From positions 1 through 47,759 of the forward strand of contig JAAMXP010001010.1 of NCBI GenBank assembly GCA_019693395.1: 47,759 nucleotides of DNA. The letters run 5' to 3'. Positions within the stretch are counted from its first letter, which is position 1. Every line of letters starts with the position of its first letter. Of this stretch, positions 20,651-33,200 are shown piece by piece. The notes under the pieces were generated by a model. That model searched no databases. It saw nothing but the letters and a program-made list of their open reading frames with translations, and was not told the origin of the DNA. The position numbers and the translations under genes are program-made. The DNA is from Ettlia oleoabundans. Lineage: Eukaryota > Chlorophyta > Chlorophyceae > Chlamydomonadales.

Positions 20651-22136
20651 ATGTTGCTCTCGGTCGCCGCTCAGCGGCTTAGCGTCCCCCCGGGCCTTCA
20701 TACTCGCGCTACAGCGCACCGTCGACCCCCCAGCAGGCCCGTCAGGCTGCCAGTCTGCGCAGCCGCCGGCGGGGAGGACGGCGAGGCGGGCCCGTCGGGG
20801 CGGGACGCTGACAGCCTTGCAGCCAACCTGCCGCCTTTGAAGCAGGCAAGAGCCAGCCAATTAGTCTCAGCTCGCATCAGTAGTGTGACCACCTAGCTAG
20901 GGCAGCATAACGCAGACTCCAGCATGGCAGCACCCAGCTAAGCGCACCCACTGTTGCCGGACATCAACACCACTGTCGCAGCACCATGCAACCAGCACCC
21001 ACTTTCCTTACATGCCATGCAGGTGCCGTACCGCGCCATCGCAGCCCTGGCAGCCGCTGGGTTTGCAGACACAGCCTACCTCACTGCGGTCAAACTGCTG
21101 GACCTCACTCCCGCCTGCCAACTGGGTGCAAGCGGCGGTGGCGGGTGTGCCGACATCTTGAGCAGTGAGTACGCCACGCTCTTCGGCGTGCTGCCGCTGT
21201 CGGTAGCGGGCATGCTGGCCTATGGTGGCATGGTGGCATTGGCGTTGGCGGGCTGGCGGCACGTGGCGGCGGCAGCAGCAGCAGCAGCAGCGGCGGCAGA
21301 TGGCAGCAGCACGGGAGTCGCCGAGCCCACAGCGGCACAGATGGACGCGGAGGCCCCCTTCCGCTCGGGCGTGCTGGCAGGCGGTCTGGTCCTCGCCAGC
21401 TGCAGTTCTTTCCTCCTCTACCTGCTGTTCACGAAGTTTGAGGGAGCTTCGTGCCCGTACTGCCTCACCTCCGCGGCTCTCAGCTTTGGCATCGCGGGCC
21501 TTGCAGCCAGCGGCATGCGTGGCCGCGACCTTGGCGAAGCAGCGGCACCCGGCGCTGGCGTGGTGGCCACCACGCTGCTGCTGCTTTCGCTAGGGCTGGG
21601 CAACCCTAACTTCAGCTTCGCCTCCGGCGGCTACGATCTGGATTATAACCTGCCGGCTGTCACCACACAGAGTCCGCCACAGGCAGTGTCTCTGGCTCAG
21701 CGACTGCGGGACAGCGGCGCTAAGATGTACGGCGCATTCTGGTGCAGCCACTGCTACGACCAGAAGCAGGCGTTTGGGGCGGAGGCTATGGATGCATTCC
21801 CCTACGTCGAGTGCTACCCAGAAGGACTGCACAAGGTGGGTGCTCACTAAACCGAAACACCAGAAGCGTGCAGCGGCGTCGCAGCCCCAACCATCCAGCA
21901 TGCAGCAGGCGTTGCTCCTCACTGTATGCCTAGCATTGGCTGCTTCCCTGCAGGACACAAAAATGGCGGAGGCCTGCCAGGCAGCGCCAGGCGGGCTGCA
22001 GGGCTTCCCCACCTGGGTCATTGGCGGCGAGCAGCTGGTGGGGGAGCAGACTTTCGAGCAGCTGGAAGCAGCTCTGGCAAAAGCTCAGGCGGCCAGCAAC
22101 ACGGCAGGAGCGGCCTTGGAAGCAGTGGTCAACTAG
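20651..22136 (+). CDS. LTO1: VKOR-thioredoxin fusion, thylakoid lumen thiol oxidase (LTO1-type)
   Basis: Three exons: 20651-20884, 21023-21835 and 21954-22136 (1230 nt, 409 aa). Exon 1 encodes a Ser/Arg/Ala-rich N-terminus, MLLSVAAQRLSVPPGLHTRA, that looks like a plastid transit peptide. Exon 2 carries the VKOR four-helix membrane domain: loop cysteines C110 and C120 (GGGGCADILSSEYA), a second loop extended by an 11-residue Ala run, and the redox pair C222-P-Y-C225. A thioredoxin-like domain follows with W-C319-S-H-C322 and the cis-Pro-type segment GLQGFPTWVIGG in exon 3. Such fusions form disulfides in lumenal proteins, including photosystem II subunits. All expected cysteines are present, so the protein should be active. 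The exon 1 donor (GTGACC, 20885) is weak but is the best of the few in-phase options. The gene is divergent from the bromodomain gene; no functional link is evident. Confidence 0.88.
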
Positions 22137-22794
22137 CACCAGCAAGACCGAGGGCGCCAAGCACCACAGCAGCAGCAGCCGCAGCAGCAACTGTTTGGTT
22201 AGCGATGGCCAAGGCGCAGGCAACCAGAACCGAAGCAAGAGCAACCCATGAAGGATCCGTCAGTCAGCCCTGGCCAAGGTGTAGGCAGCCAGTGCCGCAG
22301 CCAGAAACACCAGAAGGTTCCCTCCAGTCGGGGGGCCACAGCACCCTCTGCGCCTGGTGGTAAAGGCGTTACTTTGCGTCTCGCTGTGCTATGGGTTTAG
22401 CTGTTGTGTGTTTCATGCATGTTGGCGGTTTGTTGGTTGGTTGTTTCAAATCGGCGTCATTTTTCTCGGTACCAGGTATATAGGCACCTACAAGAATACA
22501 TCATGTTGAGCGAGCCAGTGCAAAGCCGGCAATGAGTCCGATTGTTCGTTGCTCAGTTAGAGAAAGAGGATAGGGACGCTGATGGGCAGTGAGGGATGTG
22601 TATGCGATATTATTTGTCGAAAAACATCAGGACGGTAGTCAAGGCGTCAGAAAGCAGCGGTGATGCAACAAGCTTACGGCTGCGGATGAGTGAACGCCGA
22701 TTGCCGAAGCATGCGCATGTGGTGCAAACCGGGGCGTCCGGTATGTGCCCCTTTTCAACGCTGGACGTTGGAAAGTAAAGTGCTGTGGTCAAGG
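22137..22794. other. Convergent spacer between the VKOR and receptor-kinase genes
   Basis: This is about 660 bp separating two convergent stop codons; both 3'UTRs should lie here. I found no TGTAA on either strand in this stretch, so a variant poly(A) signal must be used. No gene is visible. Confidence 0.5.
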
Positions 22795-25700
22795 TCAACA
22801 AGCGGAGGAGGGAGAGGTACTTGAGACCCTAGCGGGCTCGGCACCGTCGCTGCCCATGCTGCTGGAGGCGTGCCGGCTGGATGAAATGCTGGCGACCATG
22901 ACCTGCAGCCGCCGCATGACCTGCTGGGCGCTGGGGCGCGCCGCTGGGTCCAAGCTGCCACACTCGGTCATCAAGTCTGCCGCCTCCTGCACTAATTCAG
23001 CAGCGGCGCGACAAGCAAGTCTGAACATCAAGCATAAGAACCAACAGTCACCAGGCTTCCTTTCCACAGCATGAAAGCCATGTTCTTCGTAGGAGGGACA
23101 GCACTCTCTGCACAGCCTGACAGCTGGATTGCGCAGGAGCGAAAGGTATTCGTGCACAGCATCAGCGCCAGGTTGCACAGGAGTGGATTGAGTGAATGAG
23201 AAACACCGCTTGGGCCTGCTGGCAAGCCCAGCAGGTTGATCGAGGTCTGAGAAGCTTATAGGTACCCCATGGAGCCGCTTGCCAGAACTGGGGGTCACCT
23301 GGGGGCACTCTTCCGGGACTCGCGGCTGCCGCAGGTGGCCTCTCACAGGTCGCTCGCCTGCATGGGGCATGACGGGGGGCATATTATTGTGTTTGCAGCT
23401 TGCAAAGCTGCAACGGTATTTGCAACACAGTGCGGCAAGTCGACGCATACGCCCATAGTGCAAAAACCCAACGGACAAGCTTGAGGTTGCAACCCCCAGG
23501 CCGCACAGACTGCATACATCTCGCGACAAAGTAGCCTCCCCCCTTCCTCCCCTCTGGGCTCAGCGTCTAATCATTTGCCTGCCAGCGTAGCATGTCAATC
23601 TGAGCAAAGGCGCCTGCATGCTAGTGTCCCACATGGTCGGCCAGCTGACAGAGATGTATGCACCTGTGAACAGCTCCCAGAGCAGCACCGAAAAGCTGTA
23701 TATGTCCACAGACTGGGTGCAGCGGCTTCCCATCAGCACCTCTGGAGCCACCCTACAGGCAGAGGAAAGCACGGAAGAAGAGCACGGGTGGGGCTGCCGC
23801 GGCAAAAGTGAGGTAGGCAGGCAGGCAGGCAGGCAGGCAGGCGGGCAGGCAGGCAGGAAGCTCTGTGCCTGCAACCGCCTCAGTATGGCGGACCGAAATC
23901 CTCTAGGTCTGCCAGGCAGCAAACTCCGGGGTTTTGGGAGAATCGCATGAAAGTAACAACCGGGCCAGCAGAGCAAGCAGCAAGTAGCAAAAGAAGGAAC
24001 TTTTATAAGAAATAAGGAGGAAAAATCCCCGGCCTTGCAGCGCTCCCGAAGATAGGAGATTTGGTCCTCTCTTGGCAGCTCACGCACCAGCTGAACGTGC
24101 CGACCATGGATGGCAAGTCACTGAGGTACGTCTGGGTCAGAAGGCGGGACAGCCCAACATCAGACAACTTGGCGGCTCCGCGGCTCGTGAGCAGCACATC
24201 TGCACCACAGTGGGGGGCAGGCAACCAGGTGGTTGGTTATTGATTGGGCAGCGATGAGCAGCCTTGAAGGGATGTCGTGGAATAAATTGGCAGGCAGGCG
24301 GCGAGCAGATTGGACACAGCCCACTGTGTAAGGACACCACTAGCAGGCAGGCTCACGTGTTGCCCAATATTGGGAAGACCTCTTCCCCAAATCATGGGCC
24401 GCCGCCTTTGATGCAGTTAGGTGTGAAGGAGTGCAAGCAATGCAGACGGGGGTGGATCAGTGCAACACTCACTGCTGCTCTTGATGTCAAGGTGGACGAC
24501 ACCTGCAGCCATTCGTGGGAACACACAAAGTGAATCTACGGGAAAGCAGCAAATAATAATGTAATGCTCAAAGGGAAAACCTTTCAAATAGATCGAAAGG
24601 TGAAAGGCGACTCAGGTGCAGTGAGGGAGGGTTCCAAGGCCTGATAGCATTGTCGGGCAGTTCAGGCCTGCAGAAGAATGCATCAAGCAGCCACCATGGC
24701 AATGCAAGATATTCCTAAACTGTCCAGCAAGCCACATGACCCCCCACCTTTGATGTGCAGATAGTTGAGCGCAGTGGCCACCTCTAATGCGATACGGCAG
24801 CCGCGGCGCCACCAGCCAAACAGACGGGAGCCATCGGAGCCGCGCAGCCGAAGGACGCTCGCAAGGTCCCGGCCTGCAGGGTTAGAAGCAGCCATCGTAA
24901 AGGAGCGGATGAGATTCTGGGCTGCAGGAAGCAGCTGGCAAAGCCGGGCGTGGGGGCTTATGTTGTTGGCTGTTTTGTTGCAAGGTTGGTTGCAACCATA
25001 GCATTGCATATAATGGGTCCCCCAAAAGCGATCCGAATGCAGTGCAATGTACAATGCATCTCATGCACACCGCGGTGCTCCTTCAAGCTCACAAAGCCCC
25101 CTTCTAACCTCGGTCTGGTTCTTTAAAAACACACTGCTTACCCTCACAGAGCTCCGTCAGCAGGATGCCCCTGGGCCCGTGCAGGCACATGCCGAAGAAA
25201 GTAACCACCGACTGGTGCCTCAATGCCTGTAGGCGGTGTGCCTCAGTTAGGAAAGCCTCCCGCATCTCCAGCCCGCTCCCTATCTCCACCTCTTTTGCCG
25301 CCACCACTTCTCCATTCCACACCGCGCGAATGACACGGCCGCTGCGGGGCGGGGGCAGGTGAGTCATGTTTGGAGGACGCCCAGGAAGGCGACTAATTAC
25401 CACAACCCCTTTCTGTGGGTGTGGGTGTTTTGGAGGGTAAAAGCGGGAGCAAAGTTGCAGGAACAAGGAGACAGGCTCAGCAGGCCGGTCGCTTGGACAC
25501 AAAAGGGCTACAAATGTGTAGAGAGCAGGACAGCAAGCCTATAGATTGAATGCTGCCCTGTGCTGTGTTGTGATGCATGACGAGCGCATCCTTTCCTGAA
25601 TAGAGATTGATTGAGCCACAAACAACCAGGGAGGCTGCTAGGAGATTCTTCATGCTGCCTTTGCAATGATTCGCCCCTGAAGGTTTCTGCCACACGGGCC

Positions 25701-28700
25701 TCCACCATTGAGGATCGCTTTCCAACTGTTAGGCCTCTTCCCAGCCAGCCCCTCACCTGGCGCCCCTCCCAAGCTCCGCAAGTTCCCCATTGGGCCTCCG
25801 CAGGTATTGCACCGCAGAGAAGGGGATCAACCACTCCTGCAGGCTGGGCGGCAGGGCCGCTGGTGCCAGCCACGTTGCCCCCTGTGGGACGTCGCCGCTG
25901 CCAACGCCTACATCTGTGGTGCGCCCGTTGGCATCCAAGCTGCCGCTGTCGCTGGCGCCGGTCCGTGCCGTGGAGGCTGAGGCTGCACCGCTGCCACTGG
26001 GAGGCAGGCAGGCCACCTCCTCCTCTAATGCACGGTGCTGCATGAGCTCCGCCAACTCCCCAGAGGGCCATCCCTCTTGCCCCGAATGGCTGCTGCCCTG
26101 TAGCGGCAAGCCAGCTGCCGCCCTTGCACCCCCCTGGTGCTGCGGCGCTACACCATCGGATGCTGAGGCGGCTGCCGCTGCGGCCATCCGCGTCTGCCGT
26201 AGCGCCACAAAAGGGCTGGCAACTGCTGGCCGGGCATTTATTGTTGCAGCACGGCCCACCATTCTATTTACCACCACGCCCCTCACGCCCACAGCTTGGT
26301 TGCGAGGCTGCAGGCCCGGGCTTCCAGGCGGGCCTTCTGCTGTGCCGCTTTCGGAAGCCGAGGGGACCGGGCTGCTCCCGAGGGACACAAGGGCCAGTAG
26401 CTGCTGTGACACATGAGGCCCATTCATTCCTCCCGGGTCTGAGGGCGGCTGCACTGAGATCGGCAGCTGCACCACAGTCTGCTGCGCTGCGCCGTCAGAT
26501 TTGTGGTGCATCTCCCGGCCCGCCGCAGCAGCTGCGCTGCGCTTGTTCCCGCGGTGCCGTGCCAGCGCCCAGCCAGCCCCCAAAACACCAACGAAGGCAA
26601 CCGTGCAGCCAACAGAAATTCCGACAATGGCGCCATCCGACAGATCCGAACCGCCGTCGCTGCTGCCGGCGGCTACTAAGCTGCCAGCCCCTGCCTGTTG
26701 CAAATAAACTGCACTGGTGGGGTTGTAAACCATCCGCGCCAAATTGGCTCCGTCTGCCTTGCGGAATATTCCCCTTGGCTGATCGTCACCCAGCATCCCA
26801 GGTTTGTACACCACGGCTGCACAGGTCGGATCTGCCAGGCAGCGCTCGCCCAGCTGTGGTAGAGGCATGGCAATCACACACTCATGCAGGTCTGGCCTGC
26901 ACGAACAGGAGGGAGGGGTTTGGGTTGCGCCAACAACAGCGGGGGACATATGTGACGACCAGAGACCAAGCTAGTTGTGTTCAGTAGAAGAGCAAGCCTT
27001 TAAAGCGACCTGGTGAAAACCTGGTGAAAACCAATGCAGCAACAAGATTATGGCGCAGGAAGGTATTCAGCATCGGCTTAGAAGTAAGAAGGGATTGATA
27101 TGTGTAGGCTGGGTCTGAACCCACTCCTGCAGGACTCACTGAAGTGTGCCGTTGCAGATGTGGCCTGGCTGGCCCCACAGGCCGCGTGCTGGGTAGAGCG
27201 TAAAGCCTTCAAGGGGAGGTGAAGTCACAGCAATTGGGGCGCCAGAAGTGAAGCCCCCAGAATCTGGACCCTTTGCGACGAGGAAGGGGGGCCCGCTGGT
27301 GGCGGGATCCACAAGCGCTTGAAACCGCAGCTCGCCTGCATTGAAGAAGGGCATAAAGGCATTTCAGGTGCTGACTTTTCAACAAGCAACGAGTTCGTGC
27401 AGCAGTTCGAAACTGACATGAAGCAATTCTCTCCCACTGGGCAGAAGCAAGCAACTGGGCTGCCAACCTGGGATAATCATGACCACAGCTGAAAAGCATG
27501 CTGGTAGCTATATACATTGAAGGACAAGCTGCAGATATCCCTGTGCAAGTTCACAGCTGCCTATTTGCAACAGGAGGTTGCTAAATGCACCGCAGTAGCC
27601 CCTCACATTGCTGATACTCCATCGTCACAGCAGTAGAGAAATCTTGAAAACTGCAGGTGGGCAACGGAAGCAAAGGTGGTTCAGTCTTAAGCTACCACTA
27701 TTCAATCTGTTGCTTTATAAGATCAGCGCTCCATGCTGCAACCCTCGCCACCCCATCCCCCAACCACCTACCCACACAAAATTCAAGTACTGCAATGCAT
27801 GCCTGCAGCCACCCCAACCCCACCTGCAGCCGGATGTGCGGTTGCAGTAGTTGAAGACGTTGCAAGAAGGACTGCGCCTTCTGCACTCTCTGCAGCAGTC
27901 AACTGCGCTAGGCACATCATCCAGGGTCTCCAGCACTTCGCCAGCCATCAGCGCATCACCCACCGCCACGATGCATCCCAGCCAGCTGTTGCTGCCGCCA
28001 GGCACCCCCGTGCCATCAGCGGCTGTCGGCTGCAGCGCAGAGGCATTCGGCGGCACCCCTGGCTGCACCTGCCCAGCAGTTGGGGACACTTCCCCAGCCG
28101 CCGGCAGAATTAGGGTAGCTTCTCCGTTGTGAAGGAAGGAGCCGGCCTGCAAGCGCTATATGCTGGGTTAAGCGGCAACTGCAGGGGTCATGGCATGGCA
28201 TCAAGCTGCACTGGCAGCACACCAGCCCAAATCGAAGCGCTGGTGCTAATGGTCCAAGCTTGCTGCCAAACAGCCGCGCTGCTGCCATTTCCAGGTGACG
28301 TTTGCCACATGAAAGCGGCGTAGCACCCACCTGGGCCCCCTCCACTCGTTCAAGTAAGTACACCGTGGGAGCCATGTAGGAGTTGGATGGTCCCGAGACA
28401 ATGGATTTGAGAACAGCAATCTCCTTGCCGCATCCATCCATACCACTGGAGTAAACCATGATACTGTTGCAGAGGGAGGCCATGGTGGTGCTGCACACCG
28501 CTGCGGCATGGATCACTGAGGAGAAGGCGCACCACCCCTGAATCAAGGTCTCGTTGCAGTGGAAGTCGCCGCCATCAATTCCTTGCGCCATGCGGGGCAC
28601 GTACTCGGGCAGGAAAGATGGCAGGCGGGCACGAATGGGGAAGCCTGCGTGCCACCCAAACGTGGGTGGTAAACGTGGGTGCTGAAGCTGGGCTGCCACA

Positions 28701-29304
28701 CAGATAGACTCGTGCAAACATGCATATGCAATTGCAGTCCAGCTGTTCGTGCAGGGGAGGGACCAGGGAAACATGCCCTATCAATCGTTGCTACCCCTCC
28801 AACCACTCACCCGCTGTCGAGGCCAGGTCTGCCTGCGTGCCACGCTTTGAGACGGGTGGCACCAGCGTGCAATTCCCCGTCATCATCAGGCACTCTTCGT
28901 CAACCAGCGCGCGCGTCGTGACAATGCAGCCATTCTGCAAAGCAACCTTAAAAGTAGCCCAGGGTGTCTAACGTGGCACCTGCGCCTCCGCCTGCAGCCG
29001 GCGGCGGGGGACACATACGCTGCTCCCCTAATTCCCCTCGAAAAGTTTCTCGCACCTCCGCGTTGCAGTAATTGAACCAGTCACATCCAGGGTTGTTCCG
29101 ACAGGCTGTGGCGCAGTCTCCAGCCTCCGGGGCCAGCGTGCTGCCGATTGCCGTGCCGCCCAGCGTTGCCTGTGGGGCGTAGAGAGCTTTGTAACCATTA
29201 ACACCTTCTGCTCCTAGAAAAGCCTCTGTGGGGTGTAGCGCGGGATGGTCTGTGGCAGCCGCGGCCCAAACAAGCAGCAACACAGCAAGCCATGACGGCC
29301 TCAT
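22795..29304 (-). CDS. Receptor-like protein kinase (TKL type) with Cys-rich PAN/apple-like ectodomain
   Basis: Fourteen exons: 29304-29056, 28934-28811, 28644-28331, 28146-27824, 27650-27607, 27335-27140, 26896-25757, 25341-25142, 24873-24748, 24502-24473, 24199-24088, 23752-23664, 23357-23299, 22986-22795. The total is 3198 nt (1065 aa), fully phase-consistent. The start Met precedes a clear signal peptide, RPSWLAVLLLVWAAAA; an in-frame ATG at 29352 would bury it. The ectodomain has repeated Cys modules (GDCATACRNNPGCDWFNYCN; CCRECRRRSPSCNVFNYCN), as in algal PAN/apple-like proteins. A membrane helix lies near residues 505-527 (GAIVGISVGCTVAFVGVLGA) before HRGNKR. The kinase domain (about 790-1045) has G-loop GRGASG, Lys813 in VAAKEV, HLDIKSSN (909-916), D929-V-G instead of DFG, and APE at 955-957. 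The key catalytic residues are present, so it should phosphorylate Ser/Thr substrates after sensing an external ligand, which is unknown. The kinase call is secure; the ectodomain family is less so. Confidence 0.87.
23816..23858 (+). repeat. (GGCA)n microsatellite in a receptor-kinase intron
   Basis: About ten tandem GGCA tetramers, with one GGCG variant, lie upstream of exon 12 within intron 11 of the minus-strand kinase gene. On the transcript strand this is a pyrimidine-rich TGCC tract close to the acceptor. Confidence 0.85.
27607..27650 (-). other. 44-nt microexon of the receptor kinase
   Basis: Without this exon the flanking exons do not join in frame: exon 4 ends in phase 2 and exon 6 needs phase 1. 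The 44-nt segment has a TGCAG acceptor and a GTGAGG donor and restores the phase. It encodes FQDFSTAVTMEYQQ plus a split Cys codon, and the result reads on into ELRFQALVDPATSG. This gives a continuous Cys-containing apple-like module. Confidence 0.7.
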
Positions 29305-30274
29305 GTACCCTGCCAAAACATGAGGGACGGGAGCTTTGAGAACGGGACCCATCGACCGTCAGCTGTGAGGTCACCAGCCGCCCAGCGCAGCGGGGGTGCT
29401 AGGCAAGAAGCGTCTGCATTTATTCGGGCGACAGCAGCAATAGCAGCATAGAAAATGCTCGCAGAGCAGTTTGCTGATTTAGGCCTTGCTCACACAAGTA
29501 CACATTGCATTGGTGCACAGGAGGGGAAGGAAGGTTTGATTCCACAGCGAAAGCCTAGCTGCCGAAGGTGGGGTGTGACTAGCTTCCGCCAAACGCGGAA
29601 CTGGCCATACTGCCATGGCATTTGCACTCCTGCCACTTCTTTCAATTGCACCGTTTGTCTCAACTGGAAAATATCGGTGAGGTCACACTTTGGGATACCT
29701 GGCCCTTAACCGCTGTGCGCCGCTAAGAATCTAACCCAGGCCACAGCGTCCCCCGTGGAGGATGCGGATGATGCAGCCTGCAATGGTGCTAGCACATCCA
29801 GATATCTTCACAGGAGATAGTGCTGGTGATGCTTGTCCCGGGTTGGGGTTGCAGAAGGCTACCGTGTGTTGCTGTGATGCGGGCAGGTCTCCAAAACAGG
29901 CTGCAGCAAACGCCGCGCACCACACAGTTGGGTCGGGGGACACGACCGCAAGTGGATCTGGGACGCATTTTTTTGGTGGTTGACCTGCTCACCAAATGAT
30001 AACACGTTTTACGTTGCGTTCAAGAATTTTTTCGCACCTAGGCGCTTCACATCCCTTGTTTCCCCTCCAGGTGCAGTACCCGGCAGCTGTACTGCCGCAG
30101 TGGGCGCGTGCAGTCTGACGGAGGCAGCCATTTCATATCGCGCGCCAGGGTCAAGCGTGCCGCCGCCATTATCACACTCCTCCAAACTTTTCCATTGCTA
30201 CTCTCACCTTGCTTTCACTATCATCATCGATATCATACCCTCCACACAGTCTGCCCAGCCAAAGCTGCAATACA
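29305..30274. promoter_or_regulatory. Divergent promoter region of the receptor kinase and METE
   Basis: This is about 970 bp between the two start codons. No gene is convincing here. The METE side (30160-30260) is pyrimidine-rich and carries an in-frame upstream ATG at 30209 without a stop before the METE ATG. No B12-responsive element can be recognised by eye. Confidence 0.5.
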
Positions 30275-33200
30275 ATGGCCAAGATTACAACGTCCACCAT
30301 CGGGTTCCCCCGCATCGGTGAGTGCAGGAGTGCTAGAGCAGGGAGTGGGTGGTCTGCATCCGGCCGCCTGCTGAGGTCTGCAGGCCCACGATCGAAAGCA
30401 CGGTGCTGGAGGCTTTTGATGGTGCTGATGGCACTTGACTGATGATGCGGCGAGCCTCACCCACGCTCGCCGGCAAGCTGCTGCAGGCCCCAACCGGGAG
30501 ATGAAGAAGGCCCTTGAAGCCTACTGGGCTGGCTCCATCGACGGCCAGGCGCTGCTGCAGACCGCCGCTGACGTCGAGGCCAAGGCCTGGGACAGCCAGG
30601 CCGCCGCCGGCATTCAGCTGATTGGACTGGACGGCACCCTGTATGACCAAGTGCTGGATGTGACCTTCCAGCTGGGTTTCATCCCCGAGCGCTTCCAGGT
30701 GAGTGTTGCCATTTTGAATGGCGGCTCGCTGAGCCGCTACCGCAGTTGAGCAACCGTGCGGGCAGCCTGCAGCGAGGCTAAAACATTTCGCCAGTTGCGA
30801 GCCACCCGGCCAGCTTATCCCCATCTCTCCATTGCCTGGCCGCGCTTACCTGCTCCTTGCTGCCATTTTTCGCCCGCCTGCCCCCAACTGCAGCCTCTCC
30901 GTGAGCGCTCCGTCGCTGCTGCTGCCTCCACCGGGCTTGCAGCAGGTCTGCCCATTTACTTTGCCATGGCACGTGGTGCTGAGGGTGCGCCCGCCTGTGA
31001 CATGAGCAAGTACATGGACTCAAACTACCACTTCATTGTTCCCGAGCTGGGTGCTGAGTCGGGTGAGCGCTTGCTCTGCCTTTGCCCCCGCCACACGAGC
31101 GCGCCGAGCTTGCCGAGCCGCAGTTGCCCCACACCCAGCAGGAGTAGCCAGCGCACCGGTAGCAGTAGGACAGCCAATGTCAGTGCCTTCTTTCGTCACC
31201 CAGCACCACACTGATGCGACCCTTGCCAGCCGCGATGCGCATGCAATGCACCTGCACCCCGCCCAGTTGCTTGACTGAGGCGCATTGTAGCAGTTTTTGC
31301 TGCCTGCTCCTGCTTTCGCCTCTGCTCCTCGCTGACCCACACTGCCCTCTGCCCTGACCTTGTGCCGCAGAGCCGAGCCCCGACTGGTCGCCCCTGATTG
31401 ACCGTGTCAAGCGTGGCCAGGCTGTCGTGGGCCGCGAGCGTGCTGTGCCCATTGTCGTGGGTGAGCCGCTACTGCCCTGCCCTGCGTACACTGCGCTTCC
31501 ACCTGCCTGCGTTGTTGGGGGGGATCATTATGGTGTCCCTCACTTGCCTCTGCCCATTTCTTGCGCACTAGCCAGCCCACACCGAAGCATTGGTGGCCGA
31601 ACCGCCCTTACACACACCCTCACACGCACCACCAGCCCACCCCACACGCACTCAAGGATGGATGAAACAACCAAAGTCCCTTGCCTGTACTCGCTGTGTG
31701 CTGCTTTTGCCTTTCCCCACTGCTCTGCCTCCTTCACCTTCAGGCCCCATCACCCTGCTGGGTCTGGCCCGCGGCTCCTTTGACCGCTCCGCCCTGCTGT
31801 CCCGCCTGGTGCCTGCATACGCCCAGCTGCTTCAGCAGCTGGGTGCCCTCGGTGTGCCTGAGGTCCAGGTAGGGTGGAAATCCTGCTACCGGGCATAGGC
31901 TGGTGGTCTTTGGGTTACCGGTGATGTGTCAGGGTTTAGTTGCTGGTGATGTGGTGGGCTTCAGACTGACGTCGCCGTGGTGGGCTTTGGGTCACCGGTC
32001 TTGTGGTGGGTGTGGGCTACGGTGTGACTGGGTCTGCCTTGCACCCTTTACACGCTTGCACTGCATGCACGCACAAGCCTAGCAAATTGGTGTTTGGCTG
32101 ACTGGAAGGCGCGGGTGACCTTTCACTCGATACGATGGTTCGACTCCATCAACACCTACTGCTCAGTGCTTGCTTGCTGTGTTGCTGCTGTTGCGACTGT
32201 TGGGCTGGCATGGCGGGTGGTGCTTGCCGTGAGACGCTTTGAGGGTGTCTGGGGTATGGGTTTCCACCATTTCTGTAAGTTGTTATGGTTAATTGCGTAC
32301 ACATTGTCCTCGAGTTCAGTAAATGTAAATGAAAGAATGCGCATAGGTGCATGCGTGGGTGTTGTGTATGGCTGTGTGTGTGTGTGCATGCTCATGTGGT
32401 AGTGTGGGTAGATGCATGTGGGGGGGTGCGTGCGTGGGTAAATGTGTGTATATGGGTGACTGGGCATCAATGCACACGCATGGTTGATTGGGTGCATGTG
32501 CATGGGGTGGGTGTGCATTGTGTGGCATTGGTTGTGGTGTGGAGGAGTGCGTGTGGGTCGATGCATGCGTGATGCAACCGTCGTGGATGGGTGGATGCAT
32601 GCGAACATTTAAGAGGCGTGCATGCGTGGTTGTGCGTGCCTTTGGTTGTCTGATTGGGCGCCTTCGTGTGGGTGGATGGGATTTTCCTGTGTAGTGTTGA
32701 CATGTATGTGCGTGCATGCGGAGTGTGACTACAGGAATGATCTCATCCACAGTTTTGGGTATTGCAACATTGGCCTTGCTCTCTGATTGATCGACTGGCT
32801 TTCACAGCGTGTTCTGTTTCAGCTTAACAAGTAGTCTGTTCGAAGGTTTCTGGGTGTTATATGGGACGCCTGCTACGGAGCCTTCTGCGCCCGTTGTGCA
32901 GTTCCACGAGCCGGTGCTGGCTCTGACTGCTTCTGAGGGGCTGGCTGGGGATTGCGCTGCCTGCTATGGCCAGTTGGCTGCCACCGGCGTTGCCATCAAC
33001 CTGGTCGTCCCATACGACGATGTGCCAGGCAGGTCATGCTGTTGTTGCTATATGCTCCGTATGGTGCTGGGTAACCTGTAGTGCTTTTGAGGTAGTGGTC
33101 CAGCTTCCCAAGTTGCACAGCACCGACGGCGTGGATGGGGTGTCTCAGTGCAAGCTTCAGTGCAGACGGCCCTCATGGGGTGGAAGCCTCAGTGCACAGT

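Noticed and set aside
23816..23858. CRISPR-like array in the GGCA repeat or the 36/39-bp repeats
   Set aside because: The repeats are contiguous with no unique spacers and lie in eukaryotic introns or 3' flanks.
27136..27354. Direct join of receptor-kinase exon 4 to exon 6
   Set aside because: The phases disagree (2 against 1); the 44-nt microexon between them restores the frame and the Cys pattern.
32316..32750. His/Thr-rich antisense open frame inside METE intron 5
   Set aside because: It is produced by GT-rich simple sequence, and no splice or family evidence supports it.
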